Part shown: positions 6,228-6,252 of the stretch, piece after piece
How positions within the stretch are numbered: position 1 is the first letter of the stretch
Layout: the number at the start of each line of letters is the position of its first letter
DNA from: Desulfocapsa sp.
Lineage (GTDB): Bacteria > Desulfobacterota > Desulfobulbia > Desulfobulbales > Desulfocapsaceae
DNA: 6,252 bases
Direction of reading: 5' to 3'
NCBI GenBank assembly: GCA_030638765.1
Contig: DAOWDZ010000184.1
Coordinates: 1 to 6,252 of the forward strand
The notes under the pieces: generated by a model
Told to the model about the DNA's origin: nothing
Databases searched by the model: none
The model's input: the letters and a program-made list of their open reading frames with translations, nothing else
Position numbers and translations under genes: made by a program

Positions 6228-6252
6228 ATGCCAAGTTATGTAGATCCTGAGA
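6228..6252 (+). CDS. aprB: Probable adenylylsulfate reductase beta subunit, N-terminal fragment
   Basis: Only eight codons are present before the window ends: MPSYVDPE, with the ninth codon beginning with A. AprB proteins of sulfate reducers typically begin MP-(S/T)-(Y/F)-V-(D/N)-P-x-KCDGC, and a Lys codon (AAA/AAG) would fit the next position. AprB is the ferredoxin-like subunit with two [4Fe-4S] clusters that passes electrons to the FAD subunit AprA, which reduces APS to sulfite and AMP in the cytoplasm. The strong promoter (5999-6027) and GAGGAGG ribosome site (6214-6220) suit an abundant energy-metabolism enzyme. The cluster-binding cysteines are beyond the edge, so another small ferredoxin with a similar N terminus remains possible. 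Confidence 0.6.

Overview
The window reads as chromosomal DNA from a sulfate-reducing or sulfur-metabolising Desulfobacterota (former Deltaproteobacteria) bacterium, plausibly of the Desulfobulbales type. This is inferred from three things: a TPR gene joined to ribE-ribBA-ribH-nusB, a short SpoIIIE-sized FtsK, and at the right edge the first eight codons of what looks like aprB (adenylylsulfate reductase beta subunit, MPSYVDPE...). The base composition is moderately AT-rich and even across the genes. Every supported gene lies on the + strand. No mobile element, CRISPR array, tRNA, rRNA or phage gene was seen.

Layout. Positions 1-87 are an AT-rich leader with a near-perfect dyad at 48-70. An uncharacterised TPR protein follows (88-690), then riboflavin synthase ribE (709-1371), the bifunctional ribBA (1426-2637), lumazine synthase ribH (2685-3152) and the antitermination factor nusB (3229-3648). 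The gaps between these genes are 18 to 76 bp and hold no convincing terminator, so the block is probably one transcription unit. A T-rich 156-bp gap with one small dyad (3741-3757) leads into ftsK (3805-5973). The 254-bp gap after ftsK holds the clearest regulatory signal in the window: TTGACA-17 bp-TATAAA at 5999-6027. This predicts a leader RNA of about 190 nt that ends in a strong GAGGAGG ribosome-binding site seven bases before the edge gene (6228 onward).

How the genes work together. RibBA makes both riboflavin precursors: dihydroxybutanone phosphate from ribulose 5-phosphate, and the pyrimidine from GTP. RibH condenses the butanone with the ribD product, and RibE dismutates two lumazines into riboflavin. 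RibD is not in the window and no FMN riboswitch is visible. NusB next to ribH is a very common arrangement. FtsK acts separately, in chromosome segregation at the septum. If the edge gene is aprB, its product belongs to an FAD- and FeS-dependent enzyme of energy metabolism, which would fit a strong dedicated promoter.

Most of the window is conventional. I found no undescribed multi-gene system. The points most worth following are the aprB-type promoter and leader, the TPR gene in the riboflavin operon, and the dyad in front of it.
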